A stretch of DNA of 64,000 bases, taken from contig NZ_JAENHP010000009.1 in NCBI RefSeq assembly GCF_016834655.1, positions 62,001 to 126,000 of the forward strand, read 5' to 3'. The notes below the pieces were generated by a model that did no database searches, was not told the origin of the DNA, and was given only the letters and a program-made list of their open reading frames with translations. Position numbers and translations under genes: made by a program. Below, piece after piece: positions 25,418 through 34,436 of this stretch (position 1 is the first letter of the stretch; each line of letters begins with the position of its first letter). The DNA is from Paractinoplanes ovalisporus (GTDB lineage Bacteria; Actinomycetota; Actinomycetes; Mycobacteriales; Micromonosporaceae).

Positions 25418-26950
25418 TCAGCCGGCGGGCGGAGCAATCTGAGCGAACTGCTCAGCTGGTGGGATGACGGCCGCGGACCGGCCCAGCGGCAGTACGACGG
25501 TGAAGACCGTGCGGCCCGGGGCGCTCTCGACCGCGACGCGGCCGCGGTGCGACTGCACGACGGCGTGCACGATCGACAGGCCGAGGCCGGTGCTGCCGGC
25601 GGCCCGTGAGCGCGAGCTGTCACCGCGGGCGAACCGCTCGAAGATCTTCGGCTGCAACTCGGCCGGGATGCCCGGGCCGTTGTCGATGACGTGCACCACG
25701 GCCGAGTCGAGGGTCGAGGTGACCGCGACCGTGACGGCGGTGCCCTCGGGGGTGTGCGTACGGGCGTTGGCCAGCAGATTGGCCAGCACCTGGTGCAGCC
25801 GGGCGCCGTCGCCGATCACGATGACCGGTTCTTCGGGCAGGTCGAGCTGCCAGTAGTGGCGCGGACCGGCGGCGTGCGCGTCGCTGACCGTGTCGACGAC
25901 CAGCATGCTGAGGTCGACCGGGTCGTGGGCGAGCGGGCGGCCGGCGTCGATGCGGGCCAGCAGCAGCAGGTCCTCGACCAGGCCGGTCATGCGCTTGGCC
26001 TCGGACTCGACCCGGTTGAGCACGTGCGCGATCTCGTCGGAGATCGGGGCGCGGCTGCGGCGGCTCAGCTCGGCGTATCCGCGGATGGCGGCCAGCGGCG
26101 TGCGCAGTTCGTGGCTGGCGTCGGCGACGAACTGGCGGACCTGCATCTCGCTGGCGTGCCGGGCCTCGAGGGCGTTGCCGACGTGGTCGAGCATCTGGTT
26201 GAGGGCGGCGCCGACCTGCCCGACCTCCGTACGGGGGTCGGTGTCGCGGTCGGGCACGCGCTGGACCAGCTGCACCTCGCCGCGGTCGAGCTTGAGCTCG
26301 GAGACCTTGGTGGCGGTGGCCGCGACCCGGTCGAGCGGGGCCAGGGTGCGGCGCACGATCAGGGCGCCGGCCCACCCGGCGATGCCGAGCGCGATCAGCA
26401 CCGCCCCGCCGGTCACCAGGGCCACCCGCAGCAGCGTGAAGTTCGTGTTCTTGAGCGAGATCGCGGTGACCCGGATCGTGCCCTCGTTCGTGGTCTCGGC
26501 GACGACCCGGTAGGACCCGTAGCCGTCCACGCTCACGTCGGTCTTCACGCCGTCGGCGGGCACGGCCAGCAGCTGGGCGTTCGCCACGTCGCTGAGCGTC
26601 TTGTAGCGGGTGTCGGGGAAGCCCTCGGTGTTGGTGAACGCCTCGACCACGCCGCCCTCGATGTCGCTCACGCCCGTGTAGGTGATCGTGATCGACCCGG
26701 GCTCGGCGCCGCGGTAGGGGTGGGTGTCGTCGAACGGGAACTGGAACTTGCCGCCGCCCGGGCCGGGGCGCCCGGCCGTGTCCAGCTTGGCGTCGACCTG
26801 GGTGTAGAGCGTGTTGCGGAGGAAGAAGTATGCGGTGCCGCCGACCGCCAGGCCCAGGACCGTGAGCAGCACCATGATGATGGCCACGATCCGGGTACGC
26901 AGCGGCCAGCCCGCGGGGCTGCGCCAGCGCGAGGGGTGGATGACCGCCAT
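25418..26950 (-). CDS. Sensor histidine kinase (HAMP, HisKA, HATPase)
   Basis: The roughly 510-residue kinase has two transmembrane helices flanking an extracellular sensor of about 150 residues, then HAMP, a HisKA dimerisation domain with phospho-acceptor His in ADASHELRTPLAAIRGY, and an ATPase domain with N (LANLLANARTHT), G1 (DNGPGIP) and G2 (STGLGLSIV) boxes. It phosphorylates the OmpR-type regulator encoded just upstream. ATG 26950 lies one base after the regulator stop; ATG 26974, overlapping the regulator, is an alternative. The signal sensed is unknown. The DAHP synthase leader begins 6 bases past its stop. Confidence 0.9.
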   Translation of the reverse strand: MAVIHPSRWRSPAGWPLRTRIVAIIMVLLTVLGLAVGGTAYFFLRNTLYTQVDAKLDTAGRPGPGGGKFQFPFDDTHPYRGAEPGSITITYTGVSDIEGGVVEAFTNTEGFPDTRYKTLSDVANAQLLAVPADGVKTDVSVDGYGSYRVVAETTNEGTIRVTAISLKNTNFTLLRVALVTGGAVLIALGIAGWAGALIVRRTLAPLDRVAATATKVSELKLDRGEVQLVQRVPDRDTDPRTEVGQVGAALNQMLDHVGNALEARHASEMQVRQFVADASHELRTPLAAIRGYAELSRRSRAPISDEIAHVLNRVESEAKRMTGLVEDLLLLARIDAGRPLAHDPVDLSMLVVDTVSDAHAAGPRHYWQLDLPEEPVIVIGDGARLHQVLANLLANARTHTPEGTAVTVAVTSTLDSAVVHVIDNGPGIPAELQPKIFERFARGDSSRSRAAGSTGLGLSIVHAVVQSHRGRVAVESAPGRTVFTVVLPLGRSAAVIPPAEQFAQIAPPAG

Positions 26951-26951
26951 C

Positions 26952-27683
26952 TCAGTCCGCTGGCTTGAGGACATACCCGGCCCCGCGCATGGTGTGGATC
27001 ATCGGGGCGCGACCCGCGTCGATCTTCTTGCGGAGGTACGAGATGTACAGCTCGACCACGTTGGCCTGGCCGCCGAAGTCGTAGTTCCACACCCGGTCGA
27101 GGATCTGGCTCTTGCTCAGCACCCGGCGCGGGTTGCGCATGAGGTAGCGCAGCAGCTCGAACTCGGTGGCGGTGAGCGTGACCAGGTCGCCGCCGCGGCG
27201 CACCTCGTGGCTGTCCTCGTCGAGCGTGAGGTCGCCGACGATCAACTGCGAGTCCGTACGCATGGGGGAGTGGCCCATCCGGCGCATCAGCCCACGCAGC
27301 CGGGCGACCACCTCTTCCAGGCTGAACGGCTTGGTCACGTAGTCGTCGCCGCCCGCGGTCAGGCCGGTGATGCGGTCCTCCACCGAGTCCTTCGCGGTGA
27401 GGAACAGCACCGGCACCTCGGGCGTCTCGCCGCGCAGCCGGCGCAGCACCTCGAGCCCGTCGATGTCGGGCAGCATCATGTCAAGGACGACGGCGTCGGG
27501 ACGGAACTCCCGGGCGGTGCGTACGGCGGTCTGCCCGTCGCCCGCGCTCTTGACGTCCCAGCCCTCGTAGCGCAGCGCCATCGAGAGAAGCTCGGCCAGC
27601 GTCGGCTCGTCGTCGACCACGAGGACCCGGACGGGACCCCCGTCGGGCCGGCGGAGGTCGGTGCTGGAATCTGAGTTCGCCAT
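26952..27683 (-). CDS. OmpR-family response regulator
   Basis: The 243-residue protein has a receiver domain (phospho-acceptor Asp68 in VVLDMMLPDIDG; conserved Lys in YVTKPFSLEE) and a winged-helix Trans_reg_C domain (about residues 148-240; LTATEFELLRYLMRNPRRVLS split, ending GAGYVLKP). It resembles TrcR-type regulators of actinobacteria. It acts with the histidine kinase encoded directly downstream. ATG 27683 has AGGGG 8 bases upstream and is favoured over ATG 27689. The promoter must lie within about 260 bases that also hold a 33-bp repeat array. Confidence 0.92.
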   Translation of the reverse strand: MANSDSSTDLRRPDGGPVRVLVVDDEPTLAELLSMALRYEGWDVKSAGDGQTAVRTAREFRPDAVVLDMMLPDIDGLEVLRRLRGETPEVPVLFLTAKDSVEDRITGLTAGGDDYVTKPFSLEEVVARLRGLMRRMGHSPMRTDSQLIVGDLTLDEDSHEVRRGGDLVTLTATEFELLRYLMRNPRRVLSKSQILDRVWNYDFGGQANVVELYISYLRKKIDAGRAPMIHTMRGAGYVLKPAD

Positions 27684-27761
27684 CGTCATGCCCCTACTGT
27701 CATGGGCCACGCTATGCGCTTCCTTTTCGATTCCTGTGTACCACCTGTGACTCTTGCTTAT

Positions 27762-27890
27762 CGCGCGAGCGCGGGAAGCCGGGCGCCGGGTCACCGCGCG
27801 AGCGCGGGAAGCCGGGCACCGGGTCACCGCGCGAGCACGGGAGCCGGGCACCGGGCCACCGCGTGAGACGGGAACCGGGCGCCGGCTCAC
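27762..27890. repeat. 33-bp tandem repeat, four units, upstream of the two-component system
   Basis: Units starting CGCGCGAGCGCGGGAAGCC begin at 27762, 27795, 27828 and 27860 (the last is one base shorter). They lie between the response regulator start and the divergent small secreted protein gene, about 60 bases from each, so this array is in a promoter region rather than at a gene end. Confidence 0.9.
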
Positions 27891-27948
27891 AGGAACGGCA
27901 TCAAAATCGCACAGCCGCCTGACACCGTACGCCGGGAAGGTCGTGGTC

Positions 27949-28191
27949 ATGACGCAGATGACGAAGCACCTGACGGCCGGCTGGCCGCGGCGCACCGGCC
28001 TGGTGGCGCTCGGGGCGGCGATCGCGATGGCCGCGACCTTCGGGCCGGGCACGCTCGGCACCTCCCGGCTCGGCGCGAGCGAGGTGGCCGGTTTCGCGAC
28101 GGTGACCGCCGCCGACACGATCACGGCCACGTCGGTGCTGGCCGAGGTCGCCGCGCCCGGCCGCGTGTCGAAGACCCACGAAAGCGTATAA
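27949..28191 (+). CDS. Small secreted or membrane-anchored hypothetical protein (80 aa)
   Basis: The frame starts MTQMTKHLTAGWPRRTG and has one hydrophobic segment (LVALGAAIAMAATFG, about residues 18-32) that may be a signal peptide or anchor. The rest is Ala/Thr/Val-rich with no recognisable domain. GGGAAGG lies 8 bases upstream of ATG 27949. The frame is open further upstream through the 33-bp repeats, but the ribosome site supports 27949. It is followed after 18 bases by another small secreted protein. Confidence 0.6.
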   Translation: MTQMTKHLTAGWPRRTGLVALGAAIAMAATFGPGTLGTSRLGASEVAGFATVTAADTITATSVLAEVAAPGRVSKTHESV

Positions 28192-28209
28192 AACGCCCAT
28201 AATGCTTGC

Positions 28210-28521
28210 ATGATGATCACGCGACGGGTAATGGCGATCTTGGCCGTCGTCGTGACGTTGTCGCTGGCCGCGGCCCCGGCCAACGCCGACGGACGGGCCG
28301 GCGACGGGCTGGTCGAGGTCGGCCTCAACGGCAAGGTCGTCCAGCTGGTCGCCGACGGCGACAGCACCTGTGCGCTGACCGAGGACGGCGAGGTGTTCTG
28401 CTGGGGCGCGAGCTATCCCCAGCCGTACCGGCCGGGTCGTAGCCCCATGCTGCTGGTGGCGGTCGGAGCCCTGCTGGTCGCGGGCGGCGTGGGTCTCCTG
28501 ACGGTCAGCCGCCGGTCGTAG
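28210..28521 (+). CDS. Small surface protein with a single RCC1-like repeat
   Basis: The 103-residue product has a signal peptide (residues 1-26, ending ANA), then a short body containing VQLVADGDSTCALTEDGEVFCWG, which matches one blade of an RCC1 repeat (xxCALxxDGxVxCWG), and a C-terminal transmembrane helix (about residues 79-98) with a basic tail. A single blade cannot form a propeller alone, so multimer or partner binding is possible. A CATAAT hexamer (28198-28203) sits exactly 7 bases before ATG 28210, fitting a leaderless transcript. No homologue is recognised by name. Confidence 0.72.
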   Translation: MMITRRVMAILAVVVTLSLAAAPANADGRAGDGLVEVGLNGKVVQLVADGDSTCALTEDGEVFCWGASYPQPYRPGRSPMLLVAVGALLVAGGVGLLTVSRRS

Positions 28522-30682
28522 CCAGAGCCGCGTCGCGCAACTTTCCGGCCCCCTGCTTGAGCCGTTCGGCGTAGTAGGGCCGCGTCCAGTCGGTCCACCG
28601 CACCTGGCCCACCGCCTGATCGGTGCCCGAGGCGGTGAGCGAGACCGTCACCCCGGGACTGATCTGGGTGGTCAGCTTGCCGTTCTTCGGCACGGCCACC
28701 CGGTGGGCGGAGGGGTCGGCGAAGCCCAGCATCGCCCACGGCACCCGCACGCTCAGCTTGTCGCCGTCGAGGTGCCAGAGCGCGCGGCTGTCCGCCTCGT
28801 CATCGTCGGGCGACCAGGTTCCGTGCCGCAGCTGCCCCGCGTTCTGCAGCTCGACCGGGAGCTTGGCGCGCAGCCTGGGCACGGTCAGGGCGCGGTTGAC
28901 GACGAGTTCGAAGGGCTTCCAGCCGTCCGGGGCGGGGCCACGTTCGGCGGCCGGCACCGGGAAGTCCAGCTTCATCGGGTCGATCTGATTGCGTACGTAC
29001 GCCTGACCGCTGTGCCCCACCAGATTGAGCGCGAAGACGGCGTCCGTCCGCCGGTCGCTGCTGCCCGGCATCGGCGCGCCGGTGACCCCCGGCAGCACGT
29101 CGAAGCCGACCATCATCGTCCCCGGCGCCGAGTCCGCGAGTTCGATCCTCAGGTTCAGGTACTCCTCGTCGACCCGCGCGTCGACGTCCTTGGCCGGCCA
29201 GCCGTCGCCGTCGAGCAGCTGCTGGTCCCCGGCGTCCGGCTGCCCCTGCGCGTCCATCGCGAGCACGCCGAAGCCCTGCTCGTTGGTCATCGGGTCGTGC
29301 CAGAGCTGGCGGCGCTCCGGATCCTGCGCCCCGGCCGTGTTCCACGTGTAACGCCACCACTCGTCGGCCCAGCTGAACACGAACCCGGCGCCCAGGCCCT
29401 GGTCACGGATCATCCGCAGCAGGTCGGCGTTGATCCGCATCGCGTCCTGCTCGCTGTGGTCACCCTGGGAGCGGCCGAGCGGCGCGTTGTGGGCCGAGCC
29501 GATCGACGACGGCACGCCGAACTCGGTGATCAGCGTCGGCATCGTCGAGTGGTGTTTGCGCAGGTCGGCCAGATATCCCGCGTACGGGTCCCGGTTGCCC
29601 GCGAACTCATAGGCCAGCAGGTCGGGCTCGTGGCGCAGGAAGTCCGGATAGAACGGGAACGCGTGGTAGCTCGCGAACGTGCCGGCGGGCCAGTCCGCCG
29701 TGGGCAGCACGTGGTTGGCGTCGATGCCGACCAGGTCCTCCTGTGCGAGCGGCTCCTCGGGGTGGCGCAGCGGGTCGGTGGTGGGCCAGTTGACGAACGC
29801 GACCGGCTGACTCACGCCGTGCTTGGCGACGAACCCGGCCAGGTCGTTCATCCGCGCGGCGAGCCAGCGCTCGGTCGGCGTCGACTTCGGGGTGTTACGG
29901 AAATATTTGCCGGCGAATCGCGGGACGTCGGCGTTGCGCTTGTCCGAGGCGGCGGCCGCGGCCGGGTCGATCTCGTCGCCGACGATCCAGCCGGCCAGCC
30001 AGCGTGTGACGTCGGTGGTCCAGGTGCCGCCGGCGCGACCGGGCACCGTCGTACGGCGGTAGTCGCCCGCCACCACCTGGGCCGCCGCCTGCAGCTCCTG
30101 CCGGAACGCGGTGGTCACCCGCTTGTCGAACAGGTTCCGCTTGGCCACGTACGTCTGGTCGGGCAGTCCCACCCCCTGCACGAAGTAGAGCGGGCGGTCC
30201 GGGTTCGCCTCGTTCCACGCCGCCAGCTGCTCATAGAACGCCGGCGGGTGGATCTGGTAGATCCGCACCACGCGCAGGCCCAGCCAGCTCATCGCCGCGA
30301 ACCACGCCCGATACTGCGCGGCCGAGATTGCGCCCTCGCCGGGCAGGTGGCCCGGGGTGGTGTCGCCCAGGTCGACGCCGGGCAGGAAGGTCCGGTCGCC
30401 CCCGGACGTGTGCAGCTCGAACTCCTGCCCGTCCGAGCTGGCGACCATCCGCAGCCCACCCGCCTCGCGCGGGGCCGGCGCCCACGAGGTGCCCTGCGGC
30501 GGCGACGGGATCTCGTTCATGCCCGAGATCAGGAAGGCCGGCGAGTCGAGCGCGGGCGCGGCCGCCCCGCCCGCGAGCAGGGCGCAGAGGCCGAGCACGA
30601 ACACCCCGATCACGGACGCCCGGAACCGCCCGGATCGTGGACGGGCCGGTGCGGTCACGAGATGGCTCGGATAATCCCCCAC
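28505..30682 (-). CDS. Secreted or anchored clan GH-A-like glycoside hydrolase
   Basis: From GTG 30682 the protein is about 725 residues, with a transmembrane or signal segment (SVIGVFVLGLCALLAGGAAA). The core (about 60-520) looks like a TIM barrel: LGLRVVRIYQIHPPAFY, WIVGDEID (candidate acid/base Glu), LVGIDANHV, SYHAFPFYPDF, LITEFGVPSS (candidate nucleophile Glu) and FVFSWADEWWRYTWN, an order typical of clan GH-A. The last 190 residues form a beta-rich accessory domain. It probably hydrolyses a surface or extracellular glycan; the substrate is unknown. GTG 30658 is an alternative start. It converges with the RCC1-like gene by 17 bases. Confidence 0.65.
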   Translation of the reverse strand: MGDYPSHLVTAPARPRSGRFRASVIGVFVLGLCALLAGGAAAPALDSPAFLISGMNEIPSPPQGTSWAPAPREAGGLRMVASSDGQEFELHTSGGDRTFLPGVDLGDTTPGHLPGEGAISAAQYRAWFAAMSWLGLRVVRIYQIHPPAFYEQLAAWNEANPDRPLYFVQGVGLPDQTYVAKRNLFDKRVTTAFRQELQAAAQVVAGDYRRTTVPGRAGGTWTTDVTRWLAGWIVGDEIDPAAAAASDKRNADVPRFAGKYFRNTPKSTPTERWLAARMNDLAGFVAKHGVSQPVAFVNWPTTDPLRHPEEPLAQEDLVGIDANHVLPTADWPAGTFASYHAFPFYPDFLRHEPDLLAYEFAGNRDPYAGYLADLRKHHSTMPTLITEFGVPSSIGSAHNAPLGRSQGDHSEQDAMRINADLLRMIRDQGLGAGFVFSWADEWWRYTWNTAGAQDPERRQLWHDPMTNEQGFGVLAMDAQGQPDAGDQQLLDGDGWPAKDVDARVDEEYLNLRIELADSAPGTMMVGFDVLPGVTGAPMPGSSDRRTDAVFALNLVGHSGQAYVRNQIDPMKLDFPVPAAERGPAPDGWKPFELVVNRALTVPRLRAKLPVELQNAGQLRHGTWSPDDDEADSRALWHLDGDKLSVRVPWAMLGFADPSAHRVAVPKNGKLTTQISPGVTVSLTASGTDQAVGQVRWTDWTRPYYAERLKQGAGKLRDAALATTGG

Positions 30683-30819
30683 GCAGGCATTGTCTGACGA
30701 CAGGGTTGCCTTATGCGGCGATTTGTCGGGAAGCTTGGGTGATCGGAACACTCGCCGTTGGCGCGTTGTTGTGCCAGCGTTGGTGAGGCTGGGGCGGCAC
30801 GAGCGTGGGGAGTCGGCGC

Positions 30820-31191
30820 GTGGATCTTCTCGAGGAGTACCGCAGGGCAACGTTCTTCTTCGAGTCCGGGGATCCGCTCGGCGCCTCCAAGCTGCTGGAG
30901 CCGATAGTCGAGGCCGAGCCGCACAACACCGCCGTACGCCAGTTGCTGGCCCGTGCCTATTTCAACTCGGCCCAGCTCAAGCGGGCCGAGACGCAGCTGC
31001 GGGCGCTGGTCGAGCACGACCCGTCCGACCACTACGCCCACCACGTGCTGGGCCGCACGCTGGAGCGCGACGGGCGCTTCCGCGAGGCCCTGCCGCACCT
31101 GCGCCTGGCCGCCGCGATGAAGCAGCAACCGGAGTACTCCGAGGCCGTCCATCGGGTCGAGCAGTGGCTCGGCAAGTCCGAGACCGCATAG
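30820..31191 (+). CDS. Tetratricopeptide repeat protein
   Basis: The 123-residue protein is made of about three TPR units: YRRATFFFESGDPLGASKLLEPIVEAEPH, RQLLARAYFNSAQLKRAETQLRALVEHDP and HHVLGRTLERDGRFREALPHLRLAAAM (each shown here in part). TPRs bind partner proteins. GTG 30820 has GGGGAG 7 bases upstream. The Smr-domain gene follows after 10 bases, so the pair is an operon; a shared role is inferred only. Confidence 0.85.
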   Translation: MDLLEEYRRATFFFESGDPLGASKLLEPIVEAEPHNTAVRQLLARAYFNSAQLKRAETQLRALVEHDPSDHYAHHVLGRTLERDGRFREALPHLRLAAAMKQQPEYSEAVHRVEQWLGKSETA

Positions 31192-31201
31192 GGTCGGCAT
31201 C

Positions 31202-31486
31202 GTGAAGCTGAAGCTCGACCTGCACGACATCTTCAACAAGGGGCAGCAGATCGACCGTGCGCTGCGCGAGATCATCGACGAGGCCGTGCAGAAGAAGGCC
31301 AGCACCGTCGAGATCATCCCGGGCAAGGGCAGCGGCGCCCTGAAGAAGAAGGTGCTGCGCTTCCTCGACCAGAAAGAGATCAAGCAGCTCTATCACCGGG
31401 TCGAGAAGGACGGCGACAACTGGGGCCGCCTCTTCGTGCACTTCCGTCACAACGAGTCGACCGGCCGCCGCGGTCGCGGCCGTTAG
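31202..31486 (+). CDS. Smr-domain protein
   Basis: The 94-residue protein is a stand-alone small MutS-related domain: LDLHDIF near the N-terminus and VEIIPGKGSGALKKKVLRFL in the middle are the signature LDLH and (I/H)GxGxG motifs. Smr domains are nucleases or nucleic-acid binders linked to ribosome rescue, mRNA cleavage or recombination. GTG 31202 follows AGGGTCGGCATC. Its stop overlaps the convergent GNAT gene by 3-4 bases. Confidence 0.88.
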   Translation: MKLKLDLHDIFNKGQQIDRALREIIDEAVQKKASTVEIIPGKGSGALKKKVLRFLDQKEIKQLYHRVEKDGDNWGRLFVHFRHNESTGRRGRGR

Positions 31487-32007
31487 CTGAGGCGCTTGCC
31501 CATCAGGGTCGAGCCCTCGAACACGTGGTCGGCCAGCGGCTCCCACCCCTTGCGGTGATAGAGCCGCCGGGCCGGCGCGGTGGCGTCGTCGGTGGCGGTG
31601 AGCAGGGCGACCCGGTGCGACAGGCCGTCGAGCAGCCGGTCGTGCAGGCCGGCGCCGATGCCGCGCCGCTCGTGCGACGGCCGTACGGCCAGCTCGACCA
31701 GCTCGAAATGCCCGCCCAGCCACTCGGCGGCGAGCGCGGGCGGCACCACGGCGGCGATCTGGTCGGTCCACCACTGGCCGTACTCGCCCGTGTAGCCGTA
31801 GGTGAAACCCACCACCAGGTCGTCGTCCCAGGCGGCCAGGCAGCGGAAACCGGCGCGGGCGGCGTGTTGCGGGAGGGACTCGTCACGCCAGGCGGCGACG
31901 ACCTCGGGACCCTCGTCGAACGGCGGCCGGCCGAACGCGTCGGCGTAGACGGCCCCCAGCGCCTCGGCGTCGGCCGGGCCGCTCGGCTCGATCCGGATCC
32001 CGGTCAC
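31483..32007 (-). CDS. GNAT acetyltransferase
   Basis: The 174-residue protein shows the GNAT fold: IRIEPSGPADAEAL at the start, VVGFTYGYTG (strand 4), VELAVRPSHERRGIGAGLHDRL (acetyl-CoA loop RRGIGA) and ALLTATDDATAPARRLYHRKGWEPL at the C-terminus. The substrate is unknown. GTG 32007 overlaps the stop of the upstream M28 peptidase gene (GTGA overlap, 4 bases), so translation of the two is coupled. Confidence 0.87.
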   Translation of the reverse strand: MTGIRIEPSGPADAEALGAVYADAFGRPPFDEGPEVVAAWRDESLPQHAARAGFRCLAAWDDDLVVGFTYGYTGEYGQWWTDQIAAVVPPALAAEWLGGHFELVELAVRPSHERRGIGAGLHDRLLDGLSHRVALLTATDDATAPARRLYHRKGWEPLADHVFEGSTLMGKRLS

Positions 32008-34361
32008 AGCGTGTACGTCTTCGCCACGGCCACCAGCTCGCTGGTGTGCGAACCGACGATGCCCACGCCGGGCGGCCGGGCCTGGAACCCGGGCAGGTCG
32101 CTCAGCCCGTCGCTGCCGTCGGTCACCCGGACCTTCACCGGCCCGGCCGCGCGGACGGTCAGTTTGATCTCGACCCCGTCGGCGGGCGGGGCGTGGAAGA
32201 CGAAACCCCAGCCCCACGCCCGGTCGGTGGCGTTCGTGACCGGCACCGGGCGGCCGCCCACGGTGGCCGAGTCCACCGGCGCTCCGGCCGCCACGTGCAG
32301 CGTGACCAGGCGGACCGGGCGTTGCGGCTTCAGCCGGAGCGTGAGCGCGCGGACGCCGCCGGAGCTCGTGTCGGACTCGACCGTCAGCATCGGGGCGGGC
32401 AGATCGGCGGCCTGGGCGTCGCCGGTGCGCACCTGTTCGGGACCGAACGACGGCAGGGTGTCGTCGACGCGGTGCCGGTCGCCCCGGACGTAGTGGCCGG
32501 TCCACTTCTGCACCGCCGTCTCGTCGCTGATCCAGCGGGCGGTGCCGGTGTCGGCGTCGAGCGCATACATGAGCTGGGTCAGGGCCGGCCGCTGGGCGTC
32601 GAACCGGTCGACCGCCAGGCCCACGCCCGCGCAGACCAGCACGGCGACGGCCGTGGCCAGCGTGGGTAGCGCACCCCGGCGACGGCCGCGCAGCGCCTCG
32701 AGACCGCGCTGACCCCAGGCCCGGGGGTGCAGCAGATCGATCACCGGCAGCAGGGCCAGCCCGAGCAGCACGGTCAGGAACGCGCCGGCCGCGCCCAGGC
32801 CCATGCCCAGCGCCGGGAACAGCATGACCACGGTCGGCAGCAGGATCACGGTGGCGACCGCGCCGCTGAGCGTCACCGCGATCACCGGCAGCCAGCCCCG
32901 GGTGACCAGCGCGACCAGGCCCATCAGCGCGCCGGCCAGCGCGGGCAGGGCGGCCAGGTAGGAGCCGCCGGGCACGAAGGCGGCGAGGACCACGCCCAGC
33001 ACGGCCAGCCAGGCGAGCCCGGCGACGGCCAGGGCGGCCGGGCCGAGCCGGCGGCGCAGCAGCGCGAACCAGCCGATCACCACCGCCGCGGCCAGGAGGA
33101 CGACGGCCAGCCGGTACCAGCCCGGGCGGTACGGGTCGATGGGCATCGCGCCGTACTCGGGCCGGATCAGTTTGAGCAGGAACCACAGCACCTGGGCCAG
33201 CACGGGCGCGAGCAGGATCGGCACCAGGGCCAGCGCGCCGGCGAACAGGCCGCGCCGGGCCGTGATCACCCCGCGGCGGCGGGCCAGCCCGGCCAGCGCC
33301 GCCACCGCGACCAGGGCCAGCAGCGCGATCGGCCAGACCAGCGAGCCCGGGTAGCGCACCAGCAGGCCGGCCGCGGGGAAATAGGTGGCGTCGTCCCCGT
33401 CGGTCGCCTCGAGCGCGGCCAGATCCTGCCGGCCCAGCTCGCGGACGACGGCCAGGGTGTTCTCGCCGTGGTGCTGCAGGCTGTCGCGGTCCATGGCGGC
33501 CGGGGTGTCGGTCGGCCCGTGATAGACCGCCGCGCCGTCGATGTACGCCGCGTTCAGCCCCGCGAAGCCCGACTCGCGGAACGCCGTGAAGTCGGTGTCG
33601 TTGGGCAGCAGCCGGTAGATCTCGACGGCGAACGACGTGCCGACCGGCTTCGGGGCGTGCCCGTACGCCGCGACCAGCCGCCCGTTGCCGGCCGAGGTCT
33701 CGAACATGATCGCCGGGCCGCTGCTGCCGCGGGCCTCGAGGTTGAGCACCACGCCGCCGTCCCGCGCGAGCGGGTGCTGGTCGACGAAGGCCTTGGCCCC
33801 GCAGAGGCAGGCCTCCTCGCCGTCGGTGAGCACCAGCACCACGTCGTTGCGGGGCCGGTCGCCGGCCAGCAGCGCCCGGGCCGTCTCGAGCACCGCCGAG
33901 GTGCCGGCCGCGTCGTCGTTGCCGCCCGGGCCGACCTGCACCGAGTCGTAGTGGGCGACCAGGAAGATGCGGCCGGTCGAGGCGGTGCCCGGAATCACGG
34001 TGACCACGTTGCGGACGCGGGCCAGGCCGGAACCGCCCGCGCTGGACGACAGCCCGGCGCCCTCGATCGACACCGTGTCCTGCACCTCGGGGTTCAGTCC
34101 CAGGCCGCGCAGCGTGGTGAGCAGGTGTTCGCGCACCTCGTCGTTGGCCGGGCTGCCGACCGGGTGGGGCCGCCCGGCGATCGCCTGGACCTGCTGGAAC
34201 GCGCGCTCGGCGCTGAACTCCGACTCCGGAGCCGAGGCCGGCCGCGACTCCGGCGGCCGGACCGCCGCCAGACCGGCGTAACCGGCCAGGACCAGCACCA
34301 CGACGGCGCCGAGCGCGGCCAGGGCCCGGTGCGCCGGGTCGGTCATCGCGGGTGCACGCAT
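32004..34361 (-). CDS. M28-family zinc aminopeptidase with polytopic membrane domain
   Basis: The 785-residue protein has an N-terminal anchor (residues 11-32) and an extracellular M28 peptidase domain (about 50-310). The zinc and catalytic residues are visible in FLVAHYDSV, GGNDDAAGTS, LTDGEEACLCG and the distal His region VYHGPTDTP. Then come about eight transmembrane helices (about 355-580) and a soluble C-terminal domain. This layout resembles the yeast vacuolar Pff1/ERMP1 group. It probably trims peptides outside the cell. The start is leaderless-like: a minus-strand TAGATA hexamer (34368-34373) lies 7 bases before ATG 34361. Confidence 0.88.
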   Translation of the reverse strand: MRAPAMTDPAHRALAALGAVVVLVLAGYAGLAAVRPPESRPASAPESEFSAERAFQQVQAIAGRPHPVGSPANDEVREHLLTTLRGLGLNPEVQDTVSIEGAGLSSSAGGSGLARVRNVVTVIPGTASTGRIFLVAHYDSVQVGPGGNDDAAGTSAVLETARALLAGDRPRNDVVLVLTDGEEACLCGAKAFVDQHPLARDGGVVLNLEARGSSGPAIMFETSAGNGRLVAAYGHAPKPVGTSFAVEIYRLLPNDTDFTAFRESGFAGLNAAYIDGAAVYHGPTDTPAAMDRDSLQHHGENTLAVVRELGRQDLAALEATDGDDATYFPAAGLLVRYPGSLVWPIALLALVAVAALAGLARRRGVITARRGLFAGALALVPILLAPVLAQVLWFLLKLIRPEYGAMPIDPYRPGWYRLAVVLLAAAVVIGWFALLRRRLGPAALAVAGLAWLAVLGVVLAAFVPGGSYLAALPALAGALMGLVALVTRGWLPVIAVTLSGAVATVILLPTVVMLFPALGMGLGAAGAFLTVLLGLALLPVIDLLHPRAWGQRGLEALRGRRRGALPTLATAVAVLVCAGVGLAVDRFDAQRPALTQLMYALDADTGTARWISDETAVQKWTGHYVRGDRHRVDDTLPSFGPEQVRTGDAQAADLPAPMLTVESDTSSGGVRALTLRLKPQRPVRLVTLHVAAGAPVDSATVGGRPVPVTNATDRAWGWGFVFHAPPADGVEIKLTVRAAGPVKVRVTDGSDGLSDLPGFQARPPGVGIVGSHTSELVAVAKTYTL

Positions 34362-34436
34362 GGGTGATATCTAAGCGCCTGGGCCGGACGCCGGGTAGCC
34401 GGAAGATCGTTTCCGGCGTGCCCTAGCGTTGTCGGG

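Noticed and set aside
27754..27948. Longer start for the small secreted protein, reading through the 33-bp repeats
   Set aside because: The repeats are open in this frame only because of the period; GGGAAGG before ATG 27949 and the hydrophobic segment after it fix the start.
28703..30697. Plus-strand open frame of 664 codons
   Set aside because: Antisense shadow of the glycosidase-like gene with skewed composition.
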